22,447 nt of DNA from Candidatus Zixiibacteriota bacterium. GTDB taxonomy: Bacteria; Zixibacteria; MSB-5A5; GN15; JACZUZ01. A program made the translations under genes and the position numbers. Shown here in pieces: positions 15,640 through 22,290 of the stretch. Where the stretch lies: positions 1-22,447 of the forward strand of contig JACZUZ010000001.1 of the NCBI GenBank assembly GCA_022572905.1, written 5' to 3'. Below the pieces are notes generated by a model. That model was not told the DNA's origin, ran no database searches, and worked only from the letters and a program-made list of their open reading frames with translations. How positions within the stretch are numbered: position 1 is the first letter of the stretch; every line of letters starts with the position of its first letter.

Positions 15640-17270
15640 ACTGCGTTTAATTCCAATCTTAGCGTCATGACTGAGCTTTGCGAAGAATTCTTGTTGTAGC
15701 GATAGTTGATTTTCATACTCATCCTTATAGCTGAATCATCGAAAATCGGTGAAGACACCCTTACGAAGCCTGTGAATCGGCGCAACGTAAGGCTTGTGAT
15801 TTCCACCTCGCTAAAGTTTAACCATAAATCGCCCGGAATATTTTCTAATATATCTCCCTGAATTCTGCCGAAAAGTCCCAGGGCCGCTGGCCTTCCCGTT
15901 TTCTCGCGATATTCGATATAGGCGCGAACGCGAACATCGTCGTTGTATCCTAATATTTGCGTTCTAAGGCGCCATTTGTCTTTGGCCACAGAATTTATCT
16001 CTCTGCTGGACCCGCTAAACTCAACGCTCAATCTTCCCATCCCGCCCACGGAGTCACTTACGCCAAAAAGATAATCTCCGCGCCAATCACCATCCGGTTG
16101 TCCGCTAAGATCGATTCCCATTTCCAGCTCGAGCTCCGAACCAAGCGGGGTGACACTCCGCAAAAGAAATCCTCTTTGATTATTCCGCCGATCAGTAAAT
16201 GAAAATCGCGCGGTTTCAAGTTCAATTGATTCATAAACCAGTCCCGAGCGCCCGGCGCCAAGCAGATTCGTAAAACCGCCCGGATACGCCCAACCCGCAA
16301 GTCTCAGACTTATGTCTCCGATCCGGCGTCTGCCTTCGGCGATTGCGGCCACCGACAATATTCCATTATTTGATTGGAGCGATGTTTCAAATTCGGTGTG
16401 AGTGTCTCGCGTTATGTGTCTGAAATTTCCGCTATATTGAAATTGTTTGAACCGCAATCCATTTCGCCTGTCAACGACTTGCGCGAAAGTAAATAGGGCG
16501 CCCGCATTAATCGGGCGCCTCTTCAATGTAACTCCCAGTCCGGCGGATTCAATTCGCGTATTCGAGTCCCGCTGAGTTGAACCGAAACCCAAATAATCTA
16601 GCGAGCTTTTGGAACTGAAATCAAGCGCTCCGGTATAGATAATTCCATTCTGCGCACCTCTGTCGGGAAACAGAAACGATTCAGAACCCAGCGAGCGCTC
16701 TGCGTCGAGGAGAGATCTTCTTCTTCCCAGCGCCAATCCCAATCCCCATTTAGTAGAAAAGCTTCCGACACGGAATGTATTTGTTCTTGATCCATCCGGA
16801 CGCCATTCAATAAATCTCTCACGCCAGCGCTCCGGGGAATTCAGTCCGCCGGAAATTGTTGCGCCTATCCGAATTCCCGATTGACTGCGAATTCGCAATC
16901 TATAGAATTCCTGTGATCTTTGCGACTCATTCAACTCTTGATCGGTATAGATTCGCAGGCTACCGTGAAAGTTTCTTGAAATCTTGATTCCGACAGAGTC
17001 TAAACGAAAGCCATCCGCCTGCTCGCGTTGCAGGGGACCCAGTTCAGAAAACTCCTGCTTTCCTACAAAATCAATGTTAGGTATAGAACCGGTTGAAATA
17101 CTTGTCTGAAAATCATCTCCCGAGCGAAGTAACTCCACAAGCAATAAATATTCTTCGAATTCAATATCTCCGACAATGAAAGCCTCAAAAAGCTCTACCT
17201 CTGTCGGGTATACTTCCCGGGAAATCTGCTGAGCCGATAGGTTACACGTAGAACACACTGCCAATATCAA
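15633..17270 (-). CDS. Large predicted outer-membrane beta-barrel protein, first gene of the surface cluster
   Basis: The product of about 545 residues has a signal-peptide-like start ending NLSAQQ. A short acidic helical region follows (EVELFEAFIVGDIEFEEYLLLVELL). Then come some 450 residues of alternating beta strands with many RI.I.../GLGL.LGRR-type turns, ending NYRYNKNSSQS..MTLRLELNAVW, an aromatic-terminated strand as in outer-membrane barrels. I do not recognise the family. The start is a problem: no ATG or GTG exists in frame between an upstream TAA and residue 1. The TTG at 17270 cuts the hydrophobic core of the signal peptide. The open frame upstream adds FKIALLSL, and an ATT at 17318 has an AGGA ten bases before it. 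Confidence 0.72.
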   Translation of the reverse strand: MILAVCSTCNLSAQQISREVYPTEVELFEAFIVGDIEFEEYLLLVELLRSGDDFQTSISTGSIPNIDFVGKQEFSELGPLQREQADGFRLDSVGIKISRNFHGSLRIYTDQELNESQRSQEFYRLRIRSQSGIRIGATISGGLNSPERWRERFIEWRPDGSRTNTFRVGSFSTKWGLGLALGRRRSLLDAERSLGSESFLFPDRGAQNGIIYTGALDFSSKSSLDYLGFGSTQRDSNTRIESAGLGVTLKRRPINAGALFTFAQVVDRRNGLRFKQFQYSGNFRHITRDTHTEFETSLQSNNGILSVAAIAEGRRRIGDISLRLAGWAYPGGFTNLLGAGRSGLVYESIELETARFSFTDRRNNQRGFLLRSVTPLGSELELEMGIDLSGQPDGDWRGDYLFGVSDSVGGMGRLSVEFSGSSREINSVAKDKWRLRTQILGYNDDVRVRAYIEYREKTGRPAALGLFGRIQGDILENIPGDLWLNFSEVEITSLTLRRFTGFVRVSSPIFDDSAIRMSMKINYRYNKNSSQSSVMTLRLELNAVW

Positions 17271-17380
17271 AGAGAGTAACGCTATTTTGAAATACGGCCT
17301 CGAAACAAAGAACCTAATTCTGGCAAAGTCCTGATAAATAATAAGAAGCGCCCCTTAGCTGAGAGGATCCACAATAACTG

Positions 17381-17399
17381 TCCCGCTCATCGGGAGTTT
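17381..17399. terminator. Weak hairpin between the activator gene and the surface cluster
   Basis: TCCCG-CTCAT-CGGGA (17381-17395) forms a 5-bp stem, followed on the plus strand by GTTTT. On the minus strand, where the upstream gene ends at 17462, no T-tract follows it. It may be a weak terminator or just a transcript-end structure. Confidence 0.3.
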
Positions 17400-17461
17400 T
17401 ATGGTTTAAGAATAACGCTTTTGGGTGAAAGAGGGTAGTCCGCGAGAAAGATTAATAGAAT

Positions 17462-18952
17462 TTAATTCAGGCCGAATTTCTTGAGTTTGCGATACAATGT
17501 TCGTTCACCGATTCCGAGGCGCCGCGCTGTTAACCGTCTATTCCCATCGGTTTCTTTTAGAGTTTGCGCCATCATACGCGCCTCCATCTCCTCTATTGAA
17601 CCGCTCTGAGCAAAACTTTCCGGAGTCACTTCTGCGGAGTTAGATGTCGCTGTTTTTCCGAATTGAGCGCCCGGAATGGTTTGGTTGGAATGTATTAACT
17701 CTCGCAAGGACTTTACTTCGGCTCCAAGTTGCAACAAGGCTCGATAAATCAATTCCTGACCAATCTGCTCGCTCGCATCTGCAGTCACAACCGGTAGCGC
17801 GGTGTTCTGAGACCACTGCTCTTCAAGATAGCGCCTTACGGCGGGCGCTCCCACTTCTCCTGAACCGACTTCGACAGTCATGCGCACGACAAAGTTTTTC
17901 AACTGTCTTACATTCCCCGGCCAGTGATACTCGCCCAACATCTTCAACGCTTCGGAAGTATAGCCGGTTATCGATGTGTCTTTGGAGAAGAAAGCAAGAA
18001 GCGGCACAATGTCCTCCGGGCGCTCCGAAATTGAGGGGACCTGAATCTTGACTCCAGCTAGTCTAAAAAAGAGATCGTCCCGGAATCGTCCGCTACGCAT
18101 CGCCTCGTTCAAATCCAGATTCGTAGCGGCAATTGCGCGCACATTAACCGTGCGAGGTTGGGAGGACCCCAAAGGATGCACAACGCCTTCTTCAAGCACG
18201 CGCAATAATTTTACCTGCATATCCGGTTTCATCTCGCCAATTTCGTCAAGGAAAAGCGTCCCCCCATCAGCTTTGGCGAAGAAACCATCACGTCGGGCCA
18301 CAGAGCCGGTGAACGCGCCCTTTTCGTGCCCGAATAACTCCGATTCGATCAACCCTTCGGGAATAGCTCCGCAATTGAGAGCAATGAATGGCTTGTTTGC
18401 GCGGCCGGAGCGCGAATGCAATGCGCGCGCGATTATTTCTTTACCACTACCGGAGGGACCAACTATGAGTACGCTCAAATCAGTTGGCCCGACTTTTTCT
18501 ATTGTCTCGGCTATCATTCCGATACGAGGAGATTTGGAGATTATGCCCAGTTCTTCCAAAAGATCTTTTTGTTTGAGTCTTCTTTGAATTCTGGAATGCA
18601 ACACTTCGCCTGAATCTGAAATGATATTCTGACGAGATATGCTGCAATCGATTCGCGTGTCAAGGTTTGGCGAACAATCCTCAGATAGCTCTATGCTGTC
18701 AGATACTATCACCCATGCGTCTGCGAATGGTTCGAGTGAGTTGATCCATTCAATCAAATCGGGGTTTTCTTCCAACAAACTCTCCTGAATGAGAATTATA
18801 CCGGCTCCTTTTATTTGCTCAGCCAGACTGGAAACATTCGTAACTGCATCCTTTGCCGGAGAAATGTTTCCCAGGTCTTTTAGCCCGGATGAAACGGCTT
18901 TGTTCAGCAGTTTGTCATCCGAATCCAAAAGCGCTACAGCATTCTTGAACAT
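17462..18952 (-). CDS. Sigma-54-interacting transcriptional activator with degenerate receiver domain
   Basis: The 496-residue product has NtrC-family layout. An N-terminal receiver-like domain (1-~120) starts VALLDSDD, but where the phospho-accepting Asp should end strand 3 it reads ILIQES, so phosphorylation is unlikely. The AAA+ domain has Walker A GPSGSGK (165-171), a sigma-54 contact loop GAFTGS (212-217; usual GAFTGA), Walker B GTLFLDE (231-237), FRDDLFFRLAG (290-300) and WPGNVRQLKNF (344-354). A linker of about 60 residues leads to a Fis-type helix-turn-helix (~458-494, TLKETDGNRRLTARRLGIGERTLYRKLKKFG). It would open sigma-54 promoters by ATP hydrolysis. Its ATG overlaps the rnr stop (TAATG), so the two are coupled. 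No sensor kinase is adjacent. Confidence 0.92.
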   Translation of the reverse strand: MFKNAVALLDSDDKLLNKAVSSGLKDLGNISPAKDAVTNVSSLAEQIKGAGIILIQESLLEENPDLIEWINSLEPFADAWVIVSDSIELSEDCSPNLDTRIDCSISRQNIISDSGEVLHSRIQRRLKQKDLLEELGIISKSPRIGMIAETIEKVGPTDLSVLIVGPSGSGKEIIARALHSRSGRANKPFIALNCGAIPEGLIESELFGHEKGAFTGSVARRDGFFAKADGGTLFLDEIGEMKPDMQVKLLRVLEEGVVHPLGSSQPRTVNVRAIAATNLDLNEAMRSGRFRDDLFFRLAGVKIQVPSISERPEDIVPLLAFFSKDTSITGYTSEALKMLGEYHWPGNVRQLKNFVVRMTVEVGSGEVGAPAVRRYLEEQWSQNTALPVVTADASEQIGQELIYRALLQLGAEVKSLRELIHSNQTIPGAQFGKTATSNSAEVTPESFAQSGSIEEMEARMMAQTLKETDGNRRLTARRLGIGERTLYRKLKKFGLN

Positions 18953-21129
18953 TACCTTTTCCCTCGTTTGCGGCGCGGTGCAGGGCGTTTGGCTTTTCCG
19001 CCCACCCTTTTGCTTGATCTCTTACTTCCCTGCGACTCAACTAATTCCAGATCAATTTCACGACGCTCGATATCAACTTTGATTACCTGAACTTTGACAC
19101 GGTCGCCCATACGAAAGACACGTTTCTTCCTGGCCCCTATCAGGCGATGTCGCGACTCATCGTGGTGATAGAAGTCATCATCAATCGAACTTACCCGCAC
19201 CATCCCCTCGCTTCGGATTCCATCCAGGCGCACAAAAAATCCCCGACCAATAACGCCGCTGATAATTCCATTAAATTCATCGCCGACGTGTTTTGCCAAA
19301 TAACTTGCCTGAAACATTTTTATCGCCTCTCGCTCCGCCCTCTCGGCAATGCGTTCTCTTTCAGAGCAATGTGATCCAATGTTTGACAAACTCTTTGACA
19401 GTTTGCGATCATAAGCCACTGGTATATGACCATTCTTCAGGCTTTTTAGAATTCGGTGAACGACAAGATCAGGATAGCGTCTTATCGGCGAAGTGAAATG
19501 GGCGTAATTCTTAAACGCTAGTCCGAAGTGGCCGATATTTTCCGGCTGGTACACGGCTTTTTTCATTGATCGCAAGAGCAGCTCAGAGAGGTATTCCTCT
19601 TCCGGTTCACCTTTAAGCTGCACCAAGAATTCCTGAGCCATTTTCGGACTGGTCGTGTCTGACACCGCGAAGTTGTATCCAAAAGCTTTCGCAAGTTGCG
19701 CGAATTGTTCCAGCTTCTCAAGGTCGGGACGATCATGAACCCGAAATAGCATCTTTACGCCCAGACGAACGGCCATCAAAGCCACAGCCTGATTCGCGGC
19801 CAGCATAAACTCTTCAACTAGTTTGTGCGAATCGAGTCTTACCCGCGTTCCCAGTTTGACAACATCCCATTTTTGATCCAATTCTATCAGCGGCTCCGGC
19901 AAATCGAAATCAAGCGACCCCCGTGCGGCGCGCCGTTTGGTAAGTTTGCGAGATAGTTCATACGCCAGCGCAAGGCTATCCTCTACTGATTCGCTCTTGC
20001 CAACCGGTTTCTTTCGTTCGATTATTTCCTGCGCGTCTTCATAGCTAAGTTTATGCCGAGATCGAATAATAGTCTCCGCGACCCGCCAATCGGTCATCTT
20101 TCCCGATTTGTCAAAATCAATAAATACAGAATGAGCCAGGCGATCCTGATTTGGCCGAAGCGAGCACAGGTCATTCGAAATTATTTCCGGTAGCATGGGG
20201 ATAACTTTGCCTGGTAGATAAACCGAATTTCCCCGTCCGAGCGCCTCTTTGTCCAGAGCGGAATCTTCGTCCACAAAGAACGACACATCGGCGATATGAA
20301 CTCCCAACCGATAGCCGGACGCGATACGTTCAATGTGGAATGCGTCGTCGTGGTCTTTCGCATCAGCGGGATCAATTGTATATATCAGTTTGTGGCGCAG
20401 GTCTTCGCGATTTGAGGAAACCTCGTCAGTCCATTTCTTCGAAGCCTTCTCCGCCAGGCGAAGCGACTCCGCAGAAAATTCTTCAGGGAATTCGTATGTG
20501 CGCACGATCGCGAGAAGATCAACCCTGCGATTGCCGGGTTTGCCAAGAATCTCAATCACTTCTCCTTCGGGGTTGAGATAAGGATCGGTCCAGTCCGAGA
20601 GTTTAACAACAACTCGCTGACCGGTGCGTGGATTTAGTTTGCCACTGCCCGATACATAAATATCTCGATGAATTCGAATGTCATCCGGTTTGACAAAACT
20701 GAAACTTTTCCCACGATGGTAAACACCGACAACCTGTTTGCGAGATCGGGTCTGAATGGAAATAACCGAACCGACTTGACGGCCGCGTTCAAAACCTTCC
20801 CGACGCACCAGAACTGTGTCGCCGTCAAAGGCCGTCGAAAGTCGCGAGGGCGGTATTAAAATATCCGGTTCGGACTTGTCCCAGATTAGAAAGCCGATTC
20901 CGGTTTTTGAAACCGAGATTTTCCCGACTTGAAGATCAAGACGGGCCGGGAGCCCGATGCGACCGCGTTTGAGTCGAACCAGCTCACCCTCCGCCAATAA
21001 TTCCTTGATTTGACGGCGAAACCCGGAATACTGCGAGGCCGAGATTTCCAGCTCGCGCGCCAGGTCCCTTAATTTGAGCGGACGGGAGAGGATTGTGTTT
21101 ATCGATTTTAAGATTTCTTTTTTGTTCAT
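18952..21129 (-). CDS. rnr: Ribonuclease R
   Basis: The 725-residue product is the 3'-to-5' exoribonuclease that degrades structured RNA. Order of parts: N-terminal winged helix (~5-60, LRDLARELEISASQYSGFRRQIKELL); cold-shock/OB domains (~65-200, GKISVSKTGIGFLI); the RNB catalytic domain (~245-560) with metal-binding D253, D259, D261 and D262 in DPADAKDHDDA; the conserved HFTSPIRRYPDL at 544-555; an S1 domain (~617-697); and a Lys/Arg-rich tail (701-725). Length and tail match RNase R rather than RNase II. No good ribosome binding site precedes the ATG at 21129. A promoter at 21214-21242 and a leader hairpin at 21170-21202 lie upstream. The gene is coupled to the downstream sigma-54 activator. 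Confidence 0.97.
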   Translation of the reverse strand: MNKKEILKSINTILSRPLKLRDLARELEISASQYSGFRRQIKELLAEGELVRLKRGRIGLPARLDLQVGKISVSKTGIGFLIWDKSEPDILIPPSRLSTAFDGDTVLVRREGFERGRQVGSVISIQTRSRKQVVGVYHRGKSFSFVKPDDIRIHRDIYVSGSGKLNPRTGQRVVVKLSDWTDPYLNPEGEVIEILGKPGNRRVDLLAIVRTYEFPEEFSAESLRLAEKASKKWTDEVSSNREDLRHKLIYTIDPADAKDHDDAFHIERIASGYRLGVHIADVSFFVDEDSALDKEALGRGNSVYLPGKVIPMLPEIISNDLCSLRPNQDRLAHSVFIDFDKSGKMTDWRVAETIIRSRHKLSYEDAQEIIERKKPVGKSESVEDSLALAYELSRKLTKRRAARGSLDFDLPEPLIELDQKWDVVKLGTRVRLDSHKLVEEFMLAANQAVALMAVRLGVKMLFRVHDRPDLEKLEQFAQLAKAFGYNFAVSDTTSPKMAQEFLVQLKGEPEEEYLSELLLRSMKKAVYQPENIGHFGLAFKNYAHFTSPIRRYPDLVVHRILKSLKNGHIPVAYDRKLSKSLSNIGSHCSERERIAERAEREAIKMFQASYLAKHVGDEFNGIISGVIGRGFFVRLDGIRSEGMVRVSSIDDDFYHHDESRHRLIGARKKRVFRMGDRVKVQVIKVDIERREIDLELVESQGSKRSSKRVGGKAKRPAPRRKRGKR

Positions 21130-21169
21130 AGCTGATTTGAAAACTGGGTTCCTTTGTGCCCCTGTTTGA

Positions 21170-21202
21170 GATATGGCGCTCTGGCGCCTCAGCTGCCATA
21201 TC
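21170..21202 (-). promoter_or_regulatory. Leader hairpin of the rnr transcript
   Basis: GATATGGC (21170-21177) and GCCATATC (21195-21202) form a perfect 8-bp stem. An overlapping alternative stem GGCGC/GCGCC (21175-21179/21184-21188) lies inside it. It would sit at the very 5' end of an rnr mRNA started from the promoter at 21214-21242. No riboswitch class is recognised. Confidence 0.55.
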
Positions 21203-21213
21203 GGCAGTGATGT

Positions 21214-21242
21214 AAATTACTGAAACACAACACCAAGGTCAA
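21214..21242 (-). promoter_or_regulatory. Sigma-70-type promoter for rnr and the activator gene
   Basis: On the minus strand, -35 TTGACC (plus coordinates 21237-21242), a 17-base spacer and -10 TAATTT (21214-21219). The -35 matches five of six consensus bases; the -10 is weaker. The start of transcription would be near 21207, about 78 bases before the rnr ATG. Confidence 0.55.
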
Positions 21243-21354
21243 GGGCGGATATTCCATCCTGCTTGAGCGGAGGGGGTGGGGTGATATTATCAAGTCAGCA
21301 GTAACCGGTTGACGGAGACTCCCGTGAAACCTGTTTACGGCTCGCCTCAATTTT

Positions 21355-21384
21355 TTGCGCGAACGAGCCGAATCATTGTATATT
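21355..21384 (+). promoter_or_regulatory. Candidate promoter of small RNA 1
   Basis: TTGCGC (21355-21360), an 18-base spacer and TATATT (21379-21384). The -35 lies inside an inverted repeat (CGGCTCG 21338-21344 / CGAGCCG 21364-21370) that could bind a regulator. Confidence 0.45.
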
Positions 21385-21390
21385 GGATTG

Positions 21391-21465
21391 GCCGATCTTG
21401 TGGCACGTCCGCAAGGTTTTCGATTCCCGTCCGAGTGTTAGCTCACTCGGCGGGGCGTTATTTTC
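21391..21465 (+). ncRNA. Candidate small RNA 1 (~75 nt)
   Basis: Downstream of the promoter at 21355-21384 is a first hairpin, CTTGTGG-CACGT-CCGCAAG (21397-21415, 7 bp with one G-U). An unpaired linker follows, then a second hairpin CCGAGTG-TTAGCT-CACTCGG (21431-21450, 7 bp, extendable by C-G pairs across a small internal loop) and CGTTATTTT. Promoter, two hairpins and a T-rich end form a complete transcription unit with no reading frame. The T-tract is separated from the stem by several bases, so terminator strength is uncertain. No known RNA family is recognised. Confidence 0.42.
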
Positions 21466-21467
21466 GG

Positions 21468-21536
21468 TAAGGGTAGACGGACTCGAACCGCCCGCTCGGA
21501 GATGTTAAGCCACCGCACGGCAAACCTGCTACCCTC
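21468..21536 (-). pseudogene. tRNA-like element, probably a decayed or truncated tRNA
   Basis: On the minus strand the 3' half is tRNA-like. A 5-bp T-stem GGCGG/CCGTC (one G-U) encloses the canonical T-loop TTCGAGT, joined directly to TACCCTT, which pairs over seven bases with GAGGGTA at the other end (plus 21530-21536). Between them are only about 37 bases with no convincing D-arm or anticodon stem; position 8 is not T, and no CCA is encoded. A seven-base CTTAACA could be read as a loop with UAA, but its stem is mismatched and a Leu tRNA should have a long variable arm. It is therefore not called a working tRNA. Confidence 0.4.
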
Positions 21537-21561
21537 TTCCGATTTAGTGTCGTTATCAGGG

Positions 21562-21584
21562 CAGGGCAGATAGATTCTGCCCTG
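21562..21584. repeat. Perfect 9-bp hairpin of the GGCAGA repeat family
   Basis: CAGGGCAGA (21562-21570), a five-base loop and TCTGCCCTG (21576-21584). It shares the GGCAGA arm with hairpins at 9259-9302 and 9486-9505. No T-tract follows on either strand, so it is not a typical terminator. Confidence 0.55.
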
Positions 21585-21659
21585 TCACTGGTGGCGGACG
21601 AGCGCGATAGAACGCTAAAAGCGCTAATAACAATGACTTAGCGCCGCCTAAGGTACCTA

Positions 21660-21688
21660 TTGACAATGATTTAACTGGGATGTATATT
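21660..21688 (+). promoter_or_regulatory. Near-consensus promoter of small RNA 2
   Basis: TTGACA (21660-21665), exactly 17 bases, then TATATT (21683-21688). This is the best sigma-70-type promoter in the window, and no plus-strand protein gene follows it. Transcription would start near 21695. Confidence 0.7.
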
Positions 21689-21694
21689 TTCAAC

Positions 21695-21773
21695 TGGAGT
21701 CTTCCATTCTTCTATTAGACTAGGGGTCTGGATTTTCCAAACTTGAGGTGATGTTAGCGCATCACCTCTTTTC
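21695..21773 (+). ncRNA. Candidate small RNA 2 (~78 nt)
   Basis: The stretch runs from the predicted start after the consensus promoter to a strong intrinsic terminator. It has no plausible reading frame. Short internal pairings are possible (AGTCT/AGACT, AGAC-TAGGG-GTCT, TGGA-TTT-TCCA). The 3' end lies directly against the stop codon of the minus-strand winged-helix gene, so read-through in either direction would make antisense overlap. No known RNA family is recognised. Confidence 0.6.
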
Positions 21774-21774
21774 G
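21745..21774 (+). terminator. Intrinsic terminator of small RNA 2
   Basis: GAGGTGATG (21745-21753), a six-base loop and CATCACCTC (21760-21768) form a perfect 9-bp stem, followed by TTTTCGTTT. On the opposite strand no T-tract follows, so it serves plus-strand transcription. Confidence 0.75.
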
Positions 21775-21776
21775 TT

Positions 21777-22196
21777 TCATGTGTCTTTCTTCTTGACGAA
21801 TTTGTAACAGCCTGTACTTACCTTTTCAACTTCGCCGGAGTCCGTCAACTTTTTCAACATCACGTATATGGCAGGGCGTAGATTTGTTGACTTGGATTGA
21901 TACCCGCCCTCTCTGATTTCTCTAAAGATTTGCACAACTTCCATTGAATCAGGTGAACTTCGTTGAAGGATTGTCCTCACCGCTTCCCGAAGACTCATAT
22001 TCCTGAACTCATCGGAAATCTCATGAATTGTTCTATCAACTACATCGTACGTGACTTGATCGCCGAATTTTATTATCAGGTTCTTGACCGCTTCTTGTTC
22101 TTCACGGTTCTCTTTTAACTGTCGCTCAAGCTCCACCGCTTGCTTCTTCAGCTTTGCTCGGATTGCAATTAAGTTCAGCGTGTCTGTAATCTGCAT
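21777..22196 (-). CDS. Small coiled-coil / winged-helix DNA-binding-type protein
   Basis: The 139-residue product starts with a charged helix of coiled-coil type (~11-42, LKKQAVELERQLKENREEQEAV). After a short linker comes a winged-helix domain (~67-134: MSLREAVRTILQ, MEVVQIFREIREGGYQSK, LRPAIYVMLKKLTDSGEVEKV, CYKFVKK), resembling the HTH domains that accompany restriction or regulatory proteins. I do not recognise a named family. The frame opens further upstream to a TTG at 22238. That TTG is the first part of the -35 element TTGACA, and a -10 lies between it and the ATG at 22196, so the ATG is the true start. The transcript would then have a leader of only a few bases. A palindrome in the promoter suggests the protein may repress itself. 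Confidence 0.8.
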   Translation of the reverse strand: MQITDTLNLIAIRAKLKKQAVELERQLKENREEQEAVKNLIIKFGDQVTYDVVDRTIHEISDEFRNMSLREAVRTILQRSSPDSMEVVQIFREIREGGYQSKSTNLRPAIYVMLKKLTDSGEVEKVSTGCYKFVKKKDT

Positions 22197-22208
22197 ATCC
22201 ACACTATA

Positions 22209-22238
22209 AGTATAGTAGATGGGGTCTACTATTGTCAA
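22209..22238 (-). promoter_or_regulatory. Consensus promoter of the winged-helix gene with embedded operator
   Basis: On the minus strand, -35 TTGACA (plus 22233-22238), an 18-base spacer and -10 TATACT (22209-22214). The spacer is filled by a perfect palindrome ATAGTAGA-N5-TCTACTAT (22212-22232). An operator placed between -35 and -10 is the classic position for a repressor that blocks RNA polymerase. Confidence 0.72.
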
Positions 22239-22290
22239 GCACTTCGGTAGATTTTTATTGACAGGAAAACTCGAAAGAACGAATATGCGC

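Larger units (their letters stand above)
21130..21776. other. Structured non-coding region between rnr and the winged-helix gene
   Basis: No protein gene is supported in this 647-base stretch. It contains the rnr promoter and leader hairpin, two promoter-terminator units that could each make a ~75-nt RNA, a tRNA-like element on the minus strand, and several perfect inverted repeats: CGGCTCG/CGAGCCG at 21338-21344/21364-21370, CAGGGCAGA/TCTGCCCTG at 21562-21584, and GCGCTAA/TTAGCGC at 21621-21644. Confidence 0.7.

Noticed and set aside
21401..21416. TGGCACG resembling a sigma-54 -24 element
   Set aside because: The matching -12 TTGCA/T four bases later is absent (CAAG instead), and the bases are part of a hairpin.
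21468..21536. Calling this a functional tRNA-Leu(UAA)
   Set aside because: There is no D-arm, the anticodon stem is mismatched, the variable arm is missing and it is only 69 bases long.
22197..22238. TTG start for the winged-helix gene at 22238
   Set aside because: That TTG is the -35 element itself and the -10 lies downstream of it, so these codons precede the transcript start.
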